DNA of 64,000 nt, taken from contig NZ_JYOA01000001.1 in NCBI RefSeq assembly GCF_000955805.1, forward strand, positions 807,597 to 871,596. The letters are read 5' to 3'. Positions 50,008 to 60,584 of the stretch are shown one piece after another. The DNA is from Pseudomonas sp. 21 (GTDB lineage Bacteria > Pseudomonadota > Gammaproteobacteria > Pseudomonadales > Pseudomonadaceae). Position 1 is the first letter of the stretch, and each line of letters begins with the position of its first letter. The position numbers and the translations under genes were made by a program. Below the pieces are notes generated by a model. The model was not told where the DNA came from. It worked only from the letters and a program-made list of their open reading frames with translations, and did not search any database.

Positions 50008-50598
50008 CTAAGATTCCGTCACATTCGAAAACTTTTCTCTCATTCGATCGAGTGCACGTTTGTAGCGCATCTTCGTGGCGCTAAGCCCCATGTGCATGAT
50101 GTCGGCGATTTCCTGGAACTCCAGTTCCGCAACAAATCGGAGCACGAGGATTTCCCGATCAATGGGATTGACATGAACTAGCCAGCGGTCTAGCCCACCC
50201 CGTTCTTCGACTTTCGGAGCCTTCTCTTCAGAGGCTTCCTCGACTGGATCCAGACTCAGCGCATCGAGCAATCTGCGTTTGCGCCGTTCCTTCCGATACT
50301 GAGTTATGCACTCGTTGTAAGTGATGCTGTACAGCCAGGTCTTGAACTTCGACTTGCCCTCGAAGTTCTTCAGACCATACAGCACCTTGAGCATGACCTC
50401 TTGACACACATCATCGGCGTCCCGGTCGTTACCCAGATAGCGCGCGCAGACGTTGAAGAGCGTGCGCTGGTAGCGGCGCATCAGCTCTTCATAGGCCCGT
50501 GTCACGTGGTAGAGCTCCTCGTGGGAACGCTCCACCAGCTCCTCGTCGGTGAGCTGGCGCGGGTCATAGCGCAAGGACAGTGATTGCGGCTTGTTCAA
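50008..50598 (-). CDS. sigX: ECF sigma factor SigX
   Basis: A 196-residue ECF sigma factor: region 2 in ARYLGNDRDADDVCQEVMLK and FKTWLYSITYNECITQYR, region 4 in VNPIDREILVLRFVAELEFQ and GLSATKMRYKRALDRMRE. It uses a TTG start at 50598. SigX responds to envelope and osmotic stress and drives oprF and its own group. Located just upstream of oprF and after cmpX, as in P. aeruginosa. No anti-sigma gene is adjacent, as in other pseudomonads. Confidence 0.95.
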   Translation of the reverse strand: MNKPQSLSLRYDPRQLTDEELVERSHEELYHVTRAYEELMRRYQRTLFNVCARYLGNDRDADDVCQEVMLKVLYGLKNFEGKSKFKTWLYSITYNECITQYRKERRKRRLLDALSLDPVEEASEEKAPKVEERGGLDRWLVHVNPIDREILVLRFVAELEFQEIADIMHMGLSATKMRYKRALDRMREKFSNVTES

Positions 50599-50671
50599 GT
50601 CGGGTCGGGCCAGGTCAAGTCAGCGTCCGGCGCGGCTTTCGGCAAGCCGTACCGGTAATCGGTCATCATCT

Positions 50672-51496
50672 TCAGCGACTGGTTACACGCTGATCGAGCA
50701 GGATGCGGTTGGCGATCGACACCAGCTCACCCTCATCAGTCAGCAGGATAGTCTTGATGGTACCAATTTCCTCGATGATGCCTTCGACATCAGCCACTTT
50801 CACCTGCTGTCCGACCTGATACAGCTCCCGTACGTAGATGCCCGCAATGATCTGCCCCGCCACCTCGCGGCTGCCCAGACCCAGGGCCAGCGCGGCAGCC
50901 AGGCCGATGGTGATCAGCACGATGGCAATGATGTAGTTCAGCAGGTCGGTCTTGACCTCGAGCTGGCCGATGGCCACCGAGATGCTGATGATGATGACCA
51001 GCCACTGGGCAACGCGGCCGAGGCCGTTGGCGTATTCCAGGCCGACGCCATCGGCAGCGCCGCGCACCAGGCTGTTGGCCAACTGGGCGAGCAGGATGCC
51101 GACGATCAGCACCAGCGCCGCGCCGAACACCTTGGGCAGGTACAGCGCGAGCATGTCCAGGGTCGCCGAGACGCGCTGCAGGCCGAGAGATTCCGCTGCG
51201 GAGACAAGGAACACCAGCAGCACGAACCAGTAGATGATCTTGCCGATCAGCGTCGAGACCGGCACCTGGATGCCGGCACGGGCCAGCAGCTTGGTCAGGC
51301 CGGTACCCGCCATCAGGCGGTCGAGGCCGAGCTTGGCCAGCAACTTGGAGAGCAGCGCATCGAGCAGTTTGGCGACGACGAAGCCGAGCAGCACGATCAC
51401 CAGTGCAGCGAGCAGGTTCGGGATGAACCCGGCCAGCTTGCCCCACAGGGTATTCATGGCGGTGAGCAGGCTTTGCGTCCAGATGTCGAATTGCAT
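50672..51496 (-). CDS. cmpX: Mechanosensitive channel-like membrane protein CmpX
   Basis: A 274-residue inner-membrane protein with about five membrane segments and conserved TM-helix repeats (LGLDRLMAGTGLTKLL, residues about 55-75), ending in a small MscS-like beta domain (VGQQVKVADVEGIIEEIGTI). It is the CmpX protein, co-transcribed with crfX and upstream of sigX in P. aeruginosa, where it affects c-di-GMP and envelope stress signalling. Confidence 0.93.
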   Translation of the reverse strand: MQFDIWTQSLLTAMNTLWGKLAGFIPNLLAALVIVLLGFVVAKLLDALLSKLLAKLGLDRLMAGTGLTKLLARAGIQVPVSTLIGKIIYWFVLLVFLVSAAESLGLQRVSATLDMLALYLPKVFGAALVLIVGILLAQLANSLVRGAADGVGLEYANGLGRVAQWLVIIISISVAIGQLEVKTDLLNYIIAIVLITIGLAAALALGLGSREVAGQIIAGIYVRELYQVGQQVKVADVEGIIEEIGTIKTILLTDEGELVSIANRILLDQRVTSR

Positions 51497-51498
51497 GT

Positions 51499-51747
51499 TC
51501 AGTCGGCCTTGTCAGCGGAAGGGGCGGAATTCTGCGCGTGGCGCGAGACGGGTGCAAGGTGCGCGGCGCCACGGCTCACGCCAATGGACAGGGCCTGGAA
51601 CCAGTGCCCCATCAGGCTGAACAGATCGCCCGCGCCCACCTGGCGGTTGGCGGTCTTCAGGACGCGATCCAGGCGCGAGTCGTCTCCCGGCTGTTCCGGG
51701 GGCATTCGCAGCAGATCGCGCAAGGATTCTTCAAATGGGTCGTGCAT
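51499..51747 (-). CDS. crfX: Small protein CrfX
   Basis: An 81-residue protein starting MHDPFEESLRDLLRMPPEQPGDD, a cytosolic protein of unknown function found only beside cmpX. A longer frame from 51792 lacks family support. It lies 3 bases from cmpX and 55 bases after cmaX. Confidence 0.85.
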   Translation of the reverse strand: MHDPFEESLRDLLRMPPEQPGDDSRLDRVLKTANRQVGAGDLFSLMGHWFQALSIGVSRGAAHLAPVSRHAQNSAPSADKAD

Positions 51748-51801
51748 ACGCACCTCGCCTGTGTGAGGTGCTTGACGCCCCCACCCGCTCAAAAGTCACA
51801 C

Positions 51802-52800
51802 CTAGAGCCAACGCATGCGGCGGAAGATCCACCATTGGAAAGCCACTATCCCGAGGATCACCAGGCAGGCCACGGCGAAGCCGTAGGGTGCGCTGGAGCC
51901 GGGAATGCCGCCGACGTTGATACCCAGGAGACCGGTCACGAAGCTCATGGGCAGGAAAAAGCCGGTGATGATACCAAGCAGATACATGGTGCGGTTCATC
52001 CGCTCGGTAATTCGACGATGTTCGGCCTCCTGGATCAGGCTGATACGCTCGCGCACCAGCTCCAGCTCTTCCAGGTTGCGGGTGAGGCGGTTGTAGAGCT
52101 CGTTCCAGTAGTCAGCGTCGTCGACCACTGTCCAGGACGCCTTGAAGCGGACCATCTGCGAGTAGATTTCCCGCTGCGGCGCCAGGTAGCGGCGCAGCCC
52201 CGCGGCACGTCGTCGCAGGGTGCGCAGCTGGTGCTGATCGGGAATGCTGCGCTCGTCTTCCTCGATGGCCTCTTCCATGGCGTCCAGCTGGTCGGCAAGG
52301 CCGCCGATCAGGGTATCGACGCGGTCAGTGAGATAGTGGGCGAGGTACAACACCACTTCCGAGGCGGTCTTCGGACCGGTGCCGGCATCCAGGTCGGCGC
52401 GCAGGTCGGCTACCGCCTTGAGCGGACGCAGCCGCAGCGAAATCACCCGCTGAGACTCGGCATAGACCCGCAGCGAGACCATGTCCTCGGGCACCGCACC
52501 GGGGTTCAGGTTGACCCCGCGCAGGAACAGCAGCAGGCGTTCGCCCCCCAGATCGACCAGGCGCGGACGGGTGGCCTCTTCCAGCAGCAGGTCGCAGGCG
52601 AACTCGTTCAGGCCGCTGGACTCGCGCAGCCAGAACTGGGCTTCGGGTACACCGCGATCCCAATGCACCCAGAGGCTTTCCTCGGGCTTGAGATCCAGCA
52701 GCGGCAACTCGCTACGACTGATCCGCCGGCCGCCACCGTGACCGTCCAGCACGAAGCCGTCGATCAGTCCGCGCTCCGTGCCGCTTTCGTACTGCTGCAT
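51802..52800 (-). CDS. cmaX: CorA/ZntB-type cation transporter CmaX
   Basis: A 332-residue protein with a long cytosolic N-terminal domain (residues 1-265, alpha/beta and long helices) and two C-terminal membrane segments (about 272-292 and 305-325). The pore signature reads GIN in FVTGLLGINVGGIPG instead of GMN, as in ZntB-like and other CorA homologues. Transported ion uncertain. First gene of the cmaX-crfX-cmpX unit. Confidence 0.93.
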   Translation of the reverse strand: MQQYESGTERGLIDGFVLDGHGGGRRISRSELPLLDLKPEESLWVHWDRGVPEAQFWLRESSGLNEFACDLLLEEATRPRLVDLGGERLLLFLRGVNLNPGAVPEDMVSLRVYAESQRVISLRLRPLKAVADLRADLDAGTGPKTASEVVLYLAHYLTDRVDTLIGGLADQLDAMEEAIEEDERSIPDQHQLRTLRRRAAGLRRYLAPQREIYSQMVRFKASWTVVDDADYWNELYNRLTRNLEELELVRERISLIQEAEHRRITERMNRTMYLLGIITGFFLPMSFVTGLLGINVGGIPGSSAPYGFAVACLVILGIVAFQWWIFRRMRWL

Positions 52801-52842
52801 GCCCTTTTCCTTCGCTCAAGGTCGCTGTCGCGAGGCCCCATG

Positions 52843-52873
52843 AAAAATGCCGGAAGCTTTCGCTTCCGGCATT
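52843..52873 (-). terminator. Terminator of rraA
   Basis: AATGCCGGAAGC-TTTC-GCTTCCGGCATT; on the minus strand it is followed by TTTTT. Confidence 0.9.
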
Positions 52874-52901
52874 GACCCGAACTTTAGCTGGAAGGTTCGA
52901 A

Positions 52902-53390
52902 TTATTCCGGCATTTTCAACGCTTTAGGCGAGACGATGATGCCGTTGTTGTCGGCATAGACGAACTCGCCCGGGCGGAAAGTGATGCCACCGAAGGTCAC
53001 AGCCACGTTCAGGTCGCCGATGCCGCGCTTGTCGGTCTTCATCGGGTGGCTGGCCAGCGCCTGCACGCCCAGGTCGGTCTGCGCGATCACGTCGACGTCA
53101 CGGATGCAGCCGTACACCACGATGCCTTCCCAGCCGCTCTTGGCGGCCTTCTCGGCCAGCATGTCGCCCAGCAGCGCGCGGCGCAGCGAGCCACCACCGT
53201 CCACCACCAGCACCTTGCCCTTGCCGTCCATCTCGACCTGCTCCTTGACCAGCGAGTTGTCTTCGAAGCACTTGATGGTGACGATCTCGCCACCGAAGGA
53301 GTCCCGCCCGCCGAAGTTGCTGAACATCGGCTCGACGACCTGGACCAGCTCCGGGTAGGCATCGCACAGATCGGGGGTGACGTAATGCAT
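52902..53390 (-). CDS. rraA: Ribonuclease E activity regulator RraA
   Basis: A 162-residue protein, [20 protein letters not shown], with the conserved RraA/aldolase-fold text [21 protein letters not shown] and [10 protein letters not shown]. Trimeric inhibitor of RNase E; related proteins also act as 4-hydroxy-4-methyl-2-oxoglutarate aldolases, and older annotations call it MenG. ATG 53390 follows GAGGAG; the frame extends to 53462 without homology. Confidence 0.94.
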   Translation of the reverse strand: MHYVTPDLCDAYPELVQVVEPMFSNFGGRDSFGGEIVTIKCFEDNSLVKEQVEMDGKGKVLVVDGGGSLRRALLGDMLAEKAAKSGWEGIVVYGCIRDVDVIAQTDLGVQALASHPMKTDKRGIGDLNVAVTFGGITFRPGEFVYADNNGIIVSPKALKMPE

Positions 53391-53486
53391 GGAGAAGCTC
53401 CTCTTGATGAAATCCGGCAGGGTTCCAGGCCTGGATGTGACCGAAAGCCGCAATGGCGTCACAGTCTACTCCCTGCCGCGCCAAGC

Positions 53487-54461
53487 TCAAGCCTGCGCCA
53501 GAGCCCCCTGCCCTTCCGGCAAGCCGCTGTGCTCCAACCAGTAGTGCAGCAGCGGCCAGACTTCACGCTGGGCTCCCTTGCTGATCAGCATTTCGACGTG
53601 GCCGAAATCTTCCGAGAAGCCCTGGCGCCGCCCCAGGTGCAGGAACTGCCGAACGTCGGAGCCGAACTGCTCCAGCAACTTGCGGCAGGCCCAGGCCGGG
53701 TCCTGGATATCACCGTCGGAGCCGATGGCCAGCACCGGCAGGGAAACCTGCTGCAAACCGCCCCACCAGTCGTTGTCCTTCTCGCCGAAGCGGCCGAACA
53801 GGCTGTACCAGTGCAGGGCCTCCAGGGCGAGCCCCAGCGGCTCGTCCTCCGGACCGCGCTTGAGCCGCGAGCCGGACAGCCCCCCCATGCGCTTGAGCAG
53901 AAAGCGCCCGCCCCAGGCCACGGGCGGCAGCTTCAACGGCCAGTAGGTGCGACTGATCTGGCTGCCGCACAGTGCTGCGCTGGCCGCCTGCTGCTCGTCC
54001 AGGTAGCCGCCGCCCAGTGCAGCCGCCAGGGTGACGCCACCCAGGGAGTGTCCGACCCAATGCGGTGCCTGGCCGCTCTGCTCGACCACGAAGCTGGCAA
54101 TGGCCGGCAGGTCGAAGCGGGCGTAATCGGCGACACGATTGAGGTCGTAGTCCTCGTTGCGCGGTGACAGGCCATGGCCGCGCATCTCGGCGATCCACAC
54201 ATCGAAGCCGGCTCGCGCCAGATACGCGCCCAGGCCAATACCCTTGGGCGAGAACCAGAAGCGCCGATTGGAGAAGCTGCCGTGCAACAGGATCACCGGC
54301 ACGCCGCGCTGTCCTTCGGGACGTCCGAGACGAGTGACCGCCAGCTCGACGCTGGAGTCCGGGCTGTTGTTCGGTTTGAGGCGGTAGACGTCCTCGGTGA
54401 GGTCGCCACGCAATTCCGCGCTGACTAGCGCGACGGGAAAGAGTTGACTGCTGCTTTGCAT
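53487..54461 (-). CDS. Alpha/beta hydrolase (esterase/lipase)
   Basis: A 324-residue alpha/beta hydrolase with oxyanion segment ILLHGSFSNRRF, nucleophile in VGHSLGGVTL, acid near IGSDGDIQDP and His in DFGHVEMLI. No signal peptide. ATG at 54461 (MQSSSQLFPVALVSAEL) is preferred; an upstream in-frame ATG at 54497 lies inside the ppsA terminator. Substrate unknown. Lies between ppsA and rraA on the same strand. Confidence 0.9.
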   Translation of the reverse strand: MQSSSQLFPVALVSAELRGDLTEDVYRLKPNNSPDSSVELAVTRLGRPEGQRGVPVILLHGSFSNRRFWFSPKGIGLGAYLARAGFDVWIAEMRGHGLSPRNEDYDLNRVADYARFDLPAIASFVVEQSGQAPHWVGHSLGGVTLAAALGGGYLDEQQAASAALCGSQISRTYWPLKLPPVAWGGRFLLKRMGGLSGSRLKRGPEDEPLGLALEALHWYSLFGRFGEKDNDWWGGLQQVSLPVLAIGSDGDIQDPAWACRKLLEQFGSDVRQFLHLGRRQGFSEDFGHVEMLISKGAQREVWPLLHYWLEHSGLPEGQGALAQA

Positions 54462-54474
54462 GGAATCGCTTGCA

Positions 54475-54506
54475 TAAAAAAGGGCGGGTGAAATCACCCG
54501 CCCTTC
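54475..54506 (-). terminator. Terminator of ppsA
   Basis: AAGGGCGGGTG and its inverse CACCCGCCCTT around AAAT; minus strand ends in TTTTTT. Confidence 0.92.
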
Positions 54507-54526
54507 TCAGGATGGAGAAGGAACCG

Positions 54527-56896
54527 TCAGGACTGGCCTTCGGCGAGGAAGAACCAGGTATCAAGGACCGAGTCGGGGTTCAGCGACACGCTCTCGATGC
54601 CCTGTTCCATCAGCCACTTGGCGAGGTCCGGATGGTCCGACGGGCCCTGGCCGCAGATGCCGATGTACTTGCCGGCGCGGTTGCACGCCTGGATGGCATT
54701 GGACAGCAGCTTCTTCACCGCCGGGTTACGTTCGTCGAACAGATGCGCGACGATGCCCGAGTCACGGTCCAGGCCCAGGGTCAGCTGGGTCAGGTCGTTG
54801 GAGCCGATGGAGAAGCCGTCGAAGAACTCGAGGAACTCGTCAGCCAGCAGGGCGTTGGACGGCAGCTCGCACATCATGATGACGCGCAGGCCGTTCTCGC
54901 CACGCTTGAGACCGTTGGTGGCCAGCAGATCGACGACCTGGGAGGCTTCGCCGAGGGTGCGGACGAACGGCACCATCAGCTCGACGTTGGTCAGGCCCAT
55001 CTCGTTGCGGACCTTCTTCATCGCGCGGCATTCGAGCTCGAAGCAGTCGCGGAAGGATTCGCTGATGTAGCGCGAGGCGCCACGGAAGCCGAGCATCGGG
55101 TTCTCTTCTTCCGGCTCGTAGAGCTTGCCGCCGATCAGGTTGGCGTATTCGTTGGACTTGAAGTCCGACAGACGCACGATGACCTTCTTCGGCCAGAAAG
55201 CGGCGGCCAGGGTGCTGACGCCTTCGACCAGCTTCTCGACGTAGAAGCCGACCGGATCGTCGTAACCGGCGATACGCTTCTCGACGCTTTCCTTGATGTC
55301 CGCCGGCAGGCTGGCGAAGTTCAGCAGCGCCTTGGGGTGCACACCGATCATGCGGTTGATGATGAATTCCAGGCGGGCCAGGCCCACACCTTCGTTCGGC
55401 AGCTGGGCGAAGTCGAAGGCGCGGTCCGGGTTGCCGACGTTCATCATGATCTTGAACGGCAGGTCGGGCATGGCGTCGACCGAGTTCTGGCGGACGTCGA
55501 AGCCCAGTTCGCCTTCGTAGATCAGGCCGGTGTCGCCTTCGGCGCAGGAGACGGTCACGCGCTGGCCATCCTTCAGCGCCGCGGTGGCGTTGCCACAGCC
55601 GACGACTGCCGGGATGCCCAGTTCACGGGCGATGATCGCGGCGTGGCAGGTACGACCTCCACGGTTGGTGACGATGGCACTGGCGCGCTTCATCACGGGT
55701 TCCCAGTCCGGGTCGGTCATGTCGGAAACCAGTACGTCGCCCGGCTGGACCTTGTCCATCTCGGAAACGTCGTGGATCACCTTCACCGGGCCGGCACCGA
55801 TGCGCTGGCCAATGGCGCGGCCTTCGACCAGAACCTTGCCTTTTTCCTTGAGCAGGTAGCGCTCCATCACGTTGGCGCTGGAACGGCTCTTCACGGTTTC
55901 CGGACGGGCCTGCACGATGTACAGCTTGCCGTCGTCACCGTCCTTGGCCCACTCGATGTCCATCGGACGCTCGTAGTGCTTCTCGATGATCAGGGCCTGC
56001 TTGGCCAGCTCGATCACTTCGGCGTCGGACAGGGCGAAGCGGGCGCGATCGGCCTTCTCCACGTCGACCACCTTGACCGACTTGCCGGCCTTGGCTTCTT
56101 CGCCGTAGATCATCTTGATGGCCTTGCTGCCCAGGTTGCGACGCAGGATGGCCGGGCGACCGGCTTCCAGGGTCGGCTTGTGGACGTAGAACTCGTCGGG
56201 GTTCACCGCGCCCTGCACCACGGTTTCGCCGAGGCCGTAGGCGCCGGTGATGAACACCACGTCACGGAAACCGGATTCGGTGTCCAGGGTGAACATCACG
56301 CCGGCGGTGCCGGTTTCCGAGCGGACCATGCGCTGCACGCCGGCGGACAGGGCGACCAGCTTGTGGTCGAAGCCCTGGTGTACGCGGTAGGCAATGGCGC
56401 GGTCGTTGAAGAGGGAGGCGAAGACTTCCTTGGCCGCGCGGATCACGTTATCCACGCCGCGGATGTTCAGGAAGGTCTCCTGCTGGCCGGCGAAGGAAGC
56501 GTCCGGCAGGTCTTCGGCGGTGGCGGAGGAACGCACGGCCACGGCCATGTTGTCGTTGCTGCCGGCCATCTCGGCGAAGGCCTTGCGAATCTCGGCATCC
56601 AGACGCTCGGGGAACTCGGCGTCCATCACCCACTGGCGGATCTGCGCGCCGGTCTTGGCCAGGGCGTTGACGTCGTCCACGTCCAGGGCGTCGAGGGCCG
56701 CGTGGATGCGATCGTTCAGGCCGCTCTGATCGAGAAAGTCACGGTAGGCCTGGGCGGTAGTGGCGAAGCCACCCGGTACGGAAACGCCGGCACCGGCGAG
56801 GTTGCTGATCATTTCGCCCAGGGATGCGTTCTTGCCCCCCACATGTTCGACATCATGGACGCCGAGCTTATCGAGGGAAACTACGTACTCTACCAA
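54527..56896 (-). CDS. ppsA: Phosphoenolpyruvate synthase
   Basis: A 789-residue enzyme that makes PEP from pyruvate and ATP for gluconeogenesis. N-terminal ATP-binding domain ([31 protein letters not shown]), central phospho-His in [18 protein letters not shown]-terminal PEP/pyruvate domain with IGSNDLTQL and CGQGPSD. Start is TTG at 56896. Divergent from ppsR, its regulatory kinase-phosphorylase. Confidence 0.97.
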   Translation of the reverse strand: MVEYVVSLDKLGVHDVEHVGGKNASLGEMISNLAGAGVSVPGGFATTAQAYRDFLDQSGLNDRIHAALDALDVDDVNALAKTGAQIRQWVMDAEFPERLDAEIRKAFAEMAGSNDNMAVAVRSSATAEDLPDASFAGQQETFLNIRGVDNVIRAAKEVFASLFNDRAIAYRVHQGFDHKLVALSAGVQRMVRSETGTAGVMFTLDTESGFRDVVFITGAYGLGETVVQGAVNPDEFYVHKPTLEAGRPAILRRNLGSKAIKMIYGEEAKAGKSVKVVDVEKADRARFALSDAEVIELAKQALIIEKHYERPMDIEWAKDGDDGKLYIVQARPETVKSRSSANVMERYLLKEKGKVLVEGRAIGQRIGAGPVKVIHDVSEMDKVQPGDVLVSDMTDPDWEPVMKRASAIVTNRGGRTCHAAIIARELGIPAVVGCGNATAALKDGQRVTVSCAEGDTGLIYEGELGFDVRQNSVDAMPDLPFKIMMNVGNPDRAFDFAQLPNEGVGLARLEFIINRMIGVHPKALLNFASLPADIKESVEKRIAGYDDPVGFYVEKLVEGVSTLAAAFWPKKVIVRLSDFKSNEYANLIGGKLYEPEEENPMLGFRGASRYISESFRDCFELECRAMKKVRNEMGLTNVELMVPFVRTLGEASQVVDLLATNGLKRGENGLRVIMMCELPSNALLADEFLEFFDGFSIGSNDLTQLTLGLDRDSGIVAHLFDERNPAVKKLLSNAIQACNRAGKYIGICGQGPSDHPDLAKWLMEQGIESVSLNPDSVLDTWFFLAEGQS

Positions 56897-57062
56897 GGTG
56901 ATCTCTCCACTAAGTGTTGGAAAAGGTCATACAAGTCGGTGCGGCCCCACCCTGTCTGGCCGGAGCCGGAAAAATGGGTGAGAATGCCCCGGCAAAGGGC
57001 CTTGCAAACGCGGGGCCTATCATAACCAGGATTCGATCCTACCTATAAGGCCCGCAGCGCAC

Positions 57063-57881
57063 ATGAAACGAACTGCATTCTTCATTTCCGACGGCACCGG
57101 CATCACTGCCGAAACCCTCGGCCAGAGCCTTCTGGCGCAGTTCGAGAACATCAACTTCACCAAACTGACGCGACCTTACATCGATACCGAAGAAAAAGCG
57201 CGCGTCATGGTACAGCAAATCAACCGGGCTGCGGAGGCGGACGGAGCAAGACCGATCATCTTCGATACCATCGTCAATCGTGAGATACGTTCGGTCCTGG
57301 CGCAATCCAACGGTTTCATGATTGACATCTTCTCGACCTTTTTGTCCCCGCTCGAGCAAGAATTATCCTCAGACTCGTCGTATTCCGTCGGAAAATCCCA
57401 CAGCATCGGCCATAACCCGCACTACATGGAGCGGATCGATGCGGTGAACTTCGCCCTCGACAACGACGACGGCGCCCGCACCCACTACTACGACAAGGCC
57501 GACCTGATCCTGGTCGGCGTCTCGCGCTGCGGCAAGACGCCCACCTGCCTCTATATGGCCCTGCAATACGGCATCCGCGCGGCGAACTACCCGCTGACCG
57601 AAGAGGACATGGAGCGCCTGCAACTGCCCAACGCGCTCAAGCCCTACAAGCACAAGCTGTTCGGCCTGACCATCGACCCGGACCGGCTCACCGCCATCCG
57701 CCACGAGCGCAAGCCCAACAGCCGTTACGCCAGCTTCGCCCAGTGCGAATTCGAGGTTCGCGAGGTGGAGAACCTGTTCCGCCGCGAGAACATCGCCTAC
57801 ATCAACTCGACCCATTTCTCGGTGGAAGAGATCTCCGCCAAGATTCTCGTCGAGAAGGGCGTCGAACGCCGGCTAAAGTAA
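57063..57881 (+). CDS. ppsR: PEP synthetase regulatory protein (kinase/pyrophosphorylase)
   Basis: A 272-residue DUF299 protein that phosphorylates PpsA with ADP and reverses it by phosphorolysis. P-loop in [15 protein letters not shown] (about residues 152-166) and N-terminal [18 protein letters not shown]. The divergent arrangement with ppsA over 166 bases is conserved in pseudomonads. Confidence 0.95.
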   Translation: MKRTAFFISDGTGITAETLGQSLLAQFENINFTKLTRPYIDTEEKARVMVQQINRAAEADGARPIIFDTIVNREIRSVLAQSNGFMIDIFSTFLSPLEQELSSDSSYSVGKSHSIGHNPHYMERIDAVNFALDNDDGARTHYYDKADLILVGVSRCGKTPTCLYMALQYGIRAANYPLTEEDMERLQLPNALKPYKHKLFGLTIDPDRLTAIRHERKPNSRYASFAQCEFEVREVENLFRRENIAYINSTHFSVEEISAKILVEKGVERRLK

Positions 57882-57911
57882 CCGGCCACAGCGAAGAAAT
57901 CCCCCCAACCG

Positions 57912-57932
57912 ACGGCCGGCATCACCGGCCGT
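57912..57932 (+). terminator. Hairpin after ppsR
   Basis: ACGGCCGG-CATCA-CCGGCCGT followed by TCGACTTT, a likely terminator with a poor T run. Confidence 0.6.
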
Positions 57933-58036
57933 TCGACTTTCTGCAGCCTTTCATTCGGGCGCCTATCATTCTCTGAACCCGCGTTTTACCCGTGGCAGTT
58001 TTCACGGATCGGGCATTCCCGGCACAGGAGAGCGCC

Positions 58037-59680
58037 ATGCGAGAATGTCAGTACCTGATTCTGGTCGCCTTGTTGGCCTTGACGGGTTGCGATTCGGGCG
58101 ACAAGCCCGTCGCCAAGACCGCCACGGCCGCCACGCCACCCGCCAGCCCGCCCGCCGCGGCGGCCCCTCCCCCACCAGCACCACCAGCACCACCTGCGCC
58201 GCCTCCCGCCGCCGCACCCGCGCCGGCCGCGCCTGCTGCCGCGCCCACGCAGGCGGTATTCAGCGTCGAGGAACTGGACCAGATGCTCGCGCCGCTGGCG
58301 CTGTATCCCGACTCGCTGCTGGCGCAGGTGCTGATGGCCACCACCTACCCCGGCAACGTAGCCGATGCCGCAGCCTGGTCGAAGGCTCATCCCAAGGCAC
58401 TCGGTGACGATGCGGTGAAACAGGTGGCCGACCAGCCGTGGGACCCGAGCGTCCAGTCGCTGGTCGCCTTCCCGCTGGTGCTCGCCACTCTGGGGCAGGA
58501 CCCGGTCTGGGTGCAGCGCGTCGGCGATGCCTTCCTCGCCCAGCCCGAAGCAGTGATGGACTCGATCCAGCGCCTGCGTCGCCAGGCCCAGGCTGCCGGC
58601 AACCTGCAGTCGAACGAGCAGCAGACCGTGACCATCAAGCCGGCCGCCCAGCCAGCCCCCGCGCAGCCCTCCTCCGGTGGCGACACCGTGGTGGTGCAGC
58701 AACCGGCACCGGCGCAGACGATCATCATCGAGCCCACTGATCCGCAGGTAGTCTACGTGCCCAGCTACAACCCCACGCAGGTCTACGGCTCCTGGCCCTA
58801 TCCCGCCAGCCCGCCGGTCTATTACCCGCCGCCGCCCGAATACCCCGTCGCCACGGCGCTGGCCACCGGCCTGGCGTTCGGTGCGGGCGTTGCCATCGTC
58901 GGCTCGCTGTGGGGCGACTGCGATTGGGACGACCATGAGATCGACGTCGACGTGGAGCACCACAACAACTTCAACAGCAATCGCAACGTCAACACCAACC
59001 GCGAGTTCAACAGCAACCGCAACGTCAACGGCAACCGGACCAAGTGGCAGCACAACCCGACCTACCGCAACGGCGTGCCCTACCGCGACTCCGCCAGCCG
59101 CGAGCAATTCAACCGCCGGCTGGCCGGGGGCGAGCAGCGCGATGCCCTGCGCGGATTCGACTCGACACGCACCCAGGAGCGCGCGAAAGCCAGGGAGAGC
59201 CTGACTCAACGCGGCATCGCCCCGCCCGCGGCGAACAATGCCCAGGCCCGCGAGCGCGCCCAGGCGGCGACCCGCGACCTGCGGGACAACCCGCAAGCCC
59301 AGCAGCGTCTGCAGCAAGGCAACCGCGACAACGTCCAGGCCCGTGATCGGGCGCAGGCCGCCACCCGCGAGCTGAAGCGCACGCCGGAAAACCGCCAGCG
59401 CGCCCAGAACCAGGTGCAGAACCGCAGCAACCAGGCGCAGCAACGGCCGCGGACGCAGAACAACCAGCAGATCCGCGAGCAGGCCCGCCAGCAGCACGCC
59501 CGAACCCAGGCCCCGCGCAACAACGCCTTCGCCGGCGCCAACAACCCACGGCAATCCCGCGAGTTCGCCAACCGCGGGCAAGCCAGCCGCGCCGCCGCCA
59601 GCCGCCCGCAGGCCGCCCGCGCCGGTCACACCGTCCAACGTCCTGCCCGCGCGCCCTCCGGCGGCGGCCGGCGTCGCTAG
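58037..59680 (+). CDS. DUF3300 lipoprotein with low-complexity tail
   Basis: A 547-residue protein. Lipobox LLALTGC (residues 12-18), then an Ala/Pro-rich linker (about 25-75), a DUF3300 domain (about 75-300, LDQMLAPLALYPDSLLAQVL, VVYVPSYNPTQVYGSW), a hydrophobic Gly/Ala segment, and a long Asn/Arg/Gln-rich tail (about 320-547). ATG 58037 with GGAG upstream is preferred over 57992. DUF3300 proteins are exported and of unknown role. Next to DUF2950, its frequent partner. Confidence 0.9.
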   Translation: MRECQYLILVALLALTGCDSGDKPVAKTATAATPPASPPAAAAPPPPAPPAPPAPPPAAAPAPAAPAAAPTQAVFSVEELDQMLAPLALYPDSLLAQVLMATTYPGNVADAAAWSKAHPKALGDDAVKQVADQPWDPSVQSLVAFPLVLATLGQDPVWVQRVGDAFLAQPEAVMDSIQRLRRQAQAAGNLQSNEQQTVTIKPAAQPAPAQPSSGGDTVVVQQPAPAQTIIIEPTDPQVVYVPSYNPTQVYGSWPYPASPPVYYPPPPEYPVATALATGLAFGAGVAIVGSLWGDCDWDDHEIDVDVEHHNNFNSNRNVNTNREFNSNRNVNGNRTKWQHNPTYRNGVPYRDSASREQFNRRLAGGEQRDALRGFDSTRTQERAKARESLTQRGIAPPAANNAQARERAQAATRDLRDNPQAQQRLQQGNRDNVQARDRAQAATRELKRTPENRQRAQNQVQNRSNQAQQRPRTQNNQQIREQARQQHARTQAPRNNAFAGANNPRQSREFANRGQASRAAASRPQAARAGHTVQRPARAPSGGGRRR

Positions 59681-59690
59681 GAGTCGAGCC

Positions 59691-60584
59691 ATGCCCATCG
59701 CATCGCGCCTGCTGGCGCTCGCCCTCCTCGCCGCCCTGCCCGCCAGCCTGCTGGCCCAGGACAGCTTCCCCACCCCCGACGCGGCCGCCGACGCCTTCAT
59801 CGCCGCGCTCGGCACCGAAAAGGCCGACCCCGAACGCCTGACCGCGCTGCTGGGCAAGGACTGGCAGAGCTATATACCGACCGCCGGCATCGACCGGGAC
59901 GAAGTGGACGCCTTCCTCGCCCACTACAAGGACAAGCACCAGATCGAGAAGGACAACCCTCACCTCGCCCACCTGGTCGTCGGCAACGACCCCTGGACCC
60001 TGCCCCTGCCGATCGTCCACGACAAGAACGGCTGGGCCTTCAACGCCAAGGCCGGCGGCGAGGAAATCCGCATTCGCCGCATCGGCCGCAACGAGGAGTC
60101 GACGCTGGAGGCCGTACAGGCCTATCACGATGCGCAGATGGACTACGCCGAGGTGGACCGCAACGGCGACGGCGTCCTGGAGTACGCCCAGAAGTTCGTC
60201 AGCAGCGACGGGCACCACGACGGGCTGTACTGGCCGGAGGAAGAAGGCGGCGAGGAAAGCCCGCTCGGCCCGTTGTTCGGCGACGACCTGCCGGGTGACG
60301 GCTGGCATGGCTACCACTACCGCATCCTCACCGCCCAAGGCCCCTCGGCACCCGGTGGCGCCTACGACTACCTGATCGGCGGCCGGATGACCCGCGGCTT
60401 CGCCCTCGTCGCCTGGCCGGTGAAATACGGCGACAGCGGCGTGATGAGCTTCATGATCAGCCATGATGGCGAGATATTCTCCAAGAACCTCGGCCCGGAG
60501 AGCGACAAGATCGCCAAGAAGATGAGTCGTTTCGACCCGGACAGCAGCTGGACCGAGGTCACCGCCGAGGAGGAAAAGCCTTGA
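59691..60584 (+). CDS. DUF2950 family exported protein
   Basis: A 297-residue protein with a Sec signal peptide (SRLLALALLAALPASLLAQ, cleavage after about residue 23). Family text FPTPDAAADAFIAAL, GAYDYLIGGRMTRGFALVAWP and VMSFMISHDGEIFSKNLGP is that of DUF2950. Ten bases after the DUF3300 gene; the two make one unit. Periplasmic or outer-membrane role unknown. Confidence 0.92.
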   Translation: MPIASRLLALALLAALPASLLAQDSFPTPDAAADAFIAALGTEKADPERLTALLGKDWQSYIPTAGIDRDEVDAFLAHYKDKHQIEKDNPHLAHLVVGNDPWTLPLPIVHDKNGWAFNAKAGGEEIRIRRIGRNEESTLEAVQAYHDAQMDYAEVDRNGDGVLEYAQKFVSSDGHHDGLYWPEEEGGEESPLGPLFGDDLPGDGWHGYHYRILTAQGPSAPGGAYDYLIGGRMTRGFALVAWPVKYGDSGVMSFMISHDGEIFSKNLGPESDKIAKKMSRFDPDSSWTEVTAEEEKP

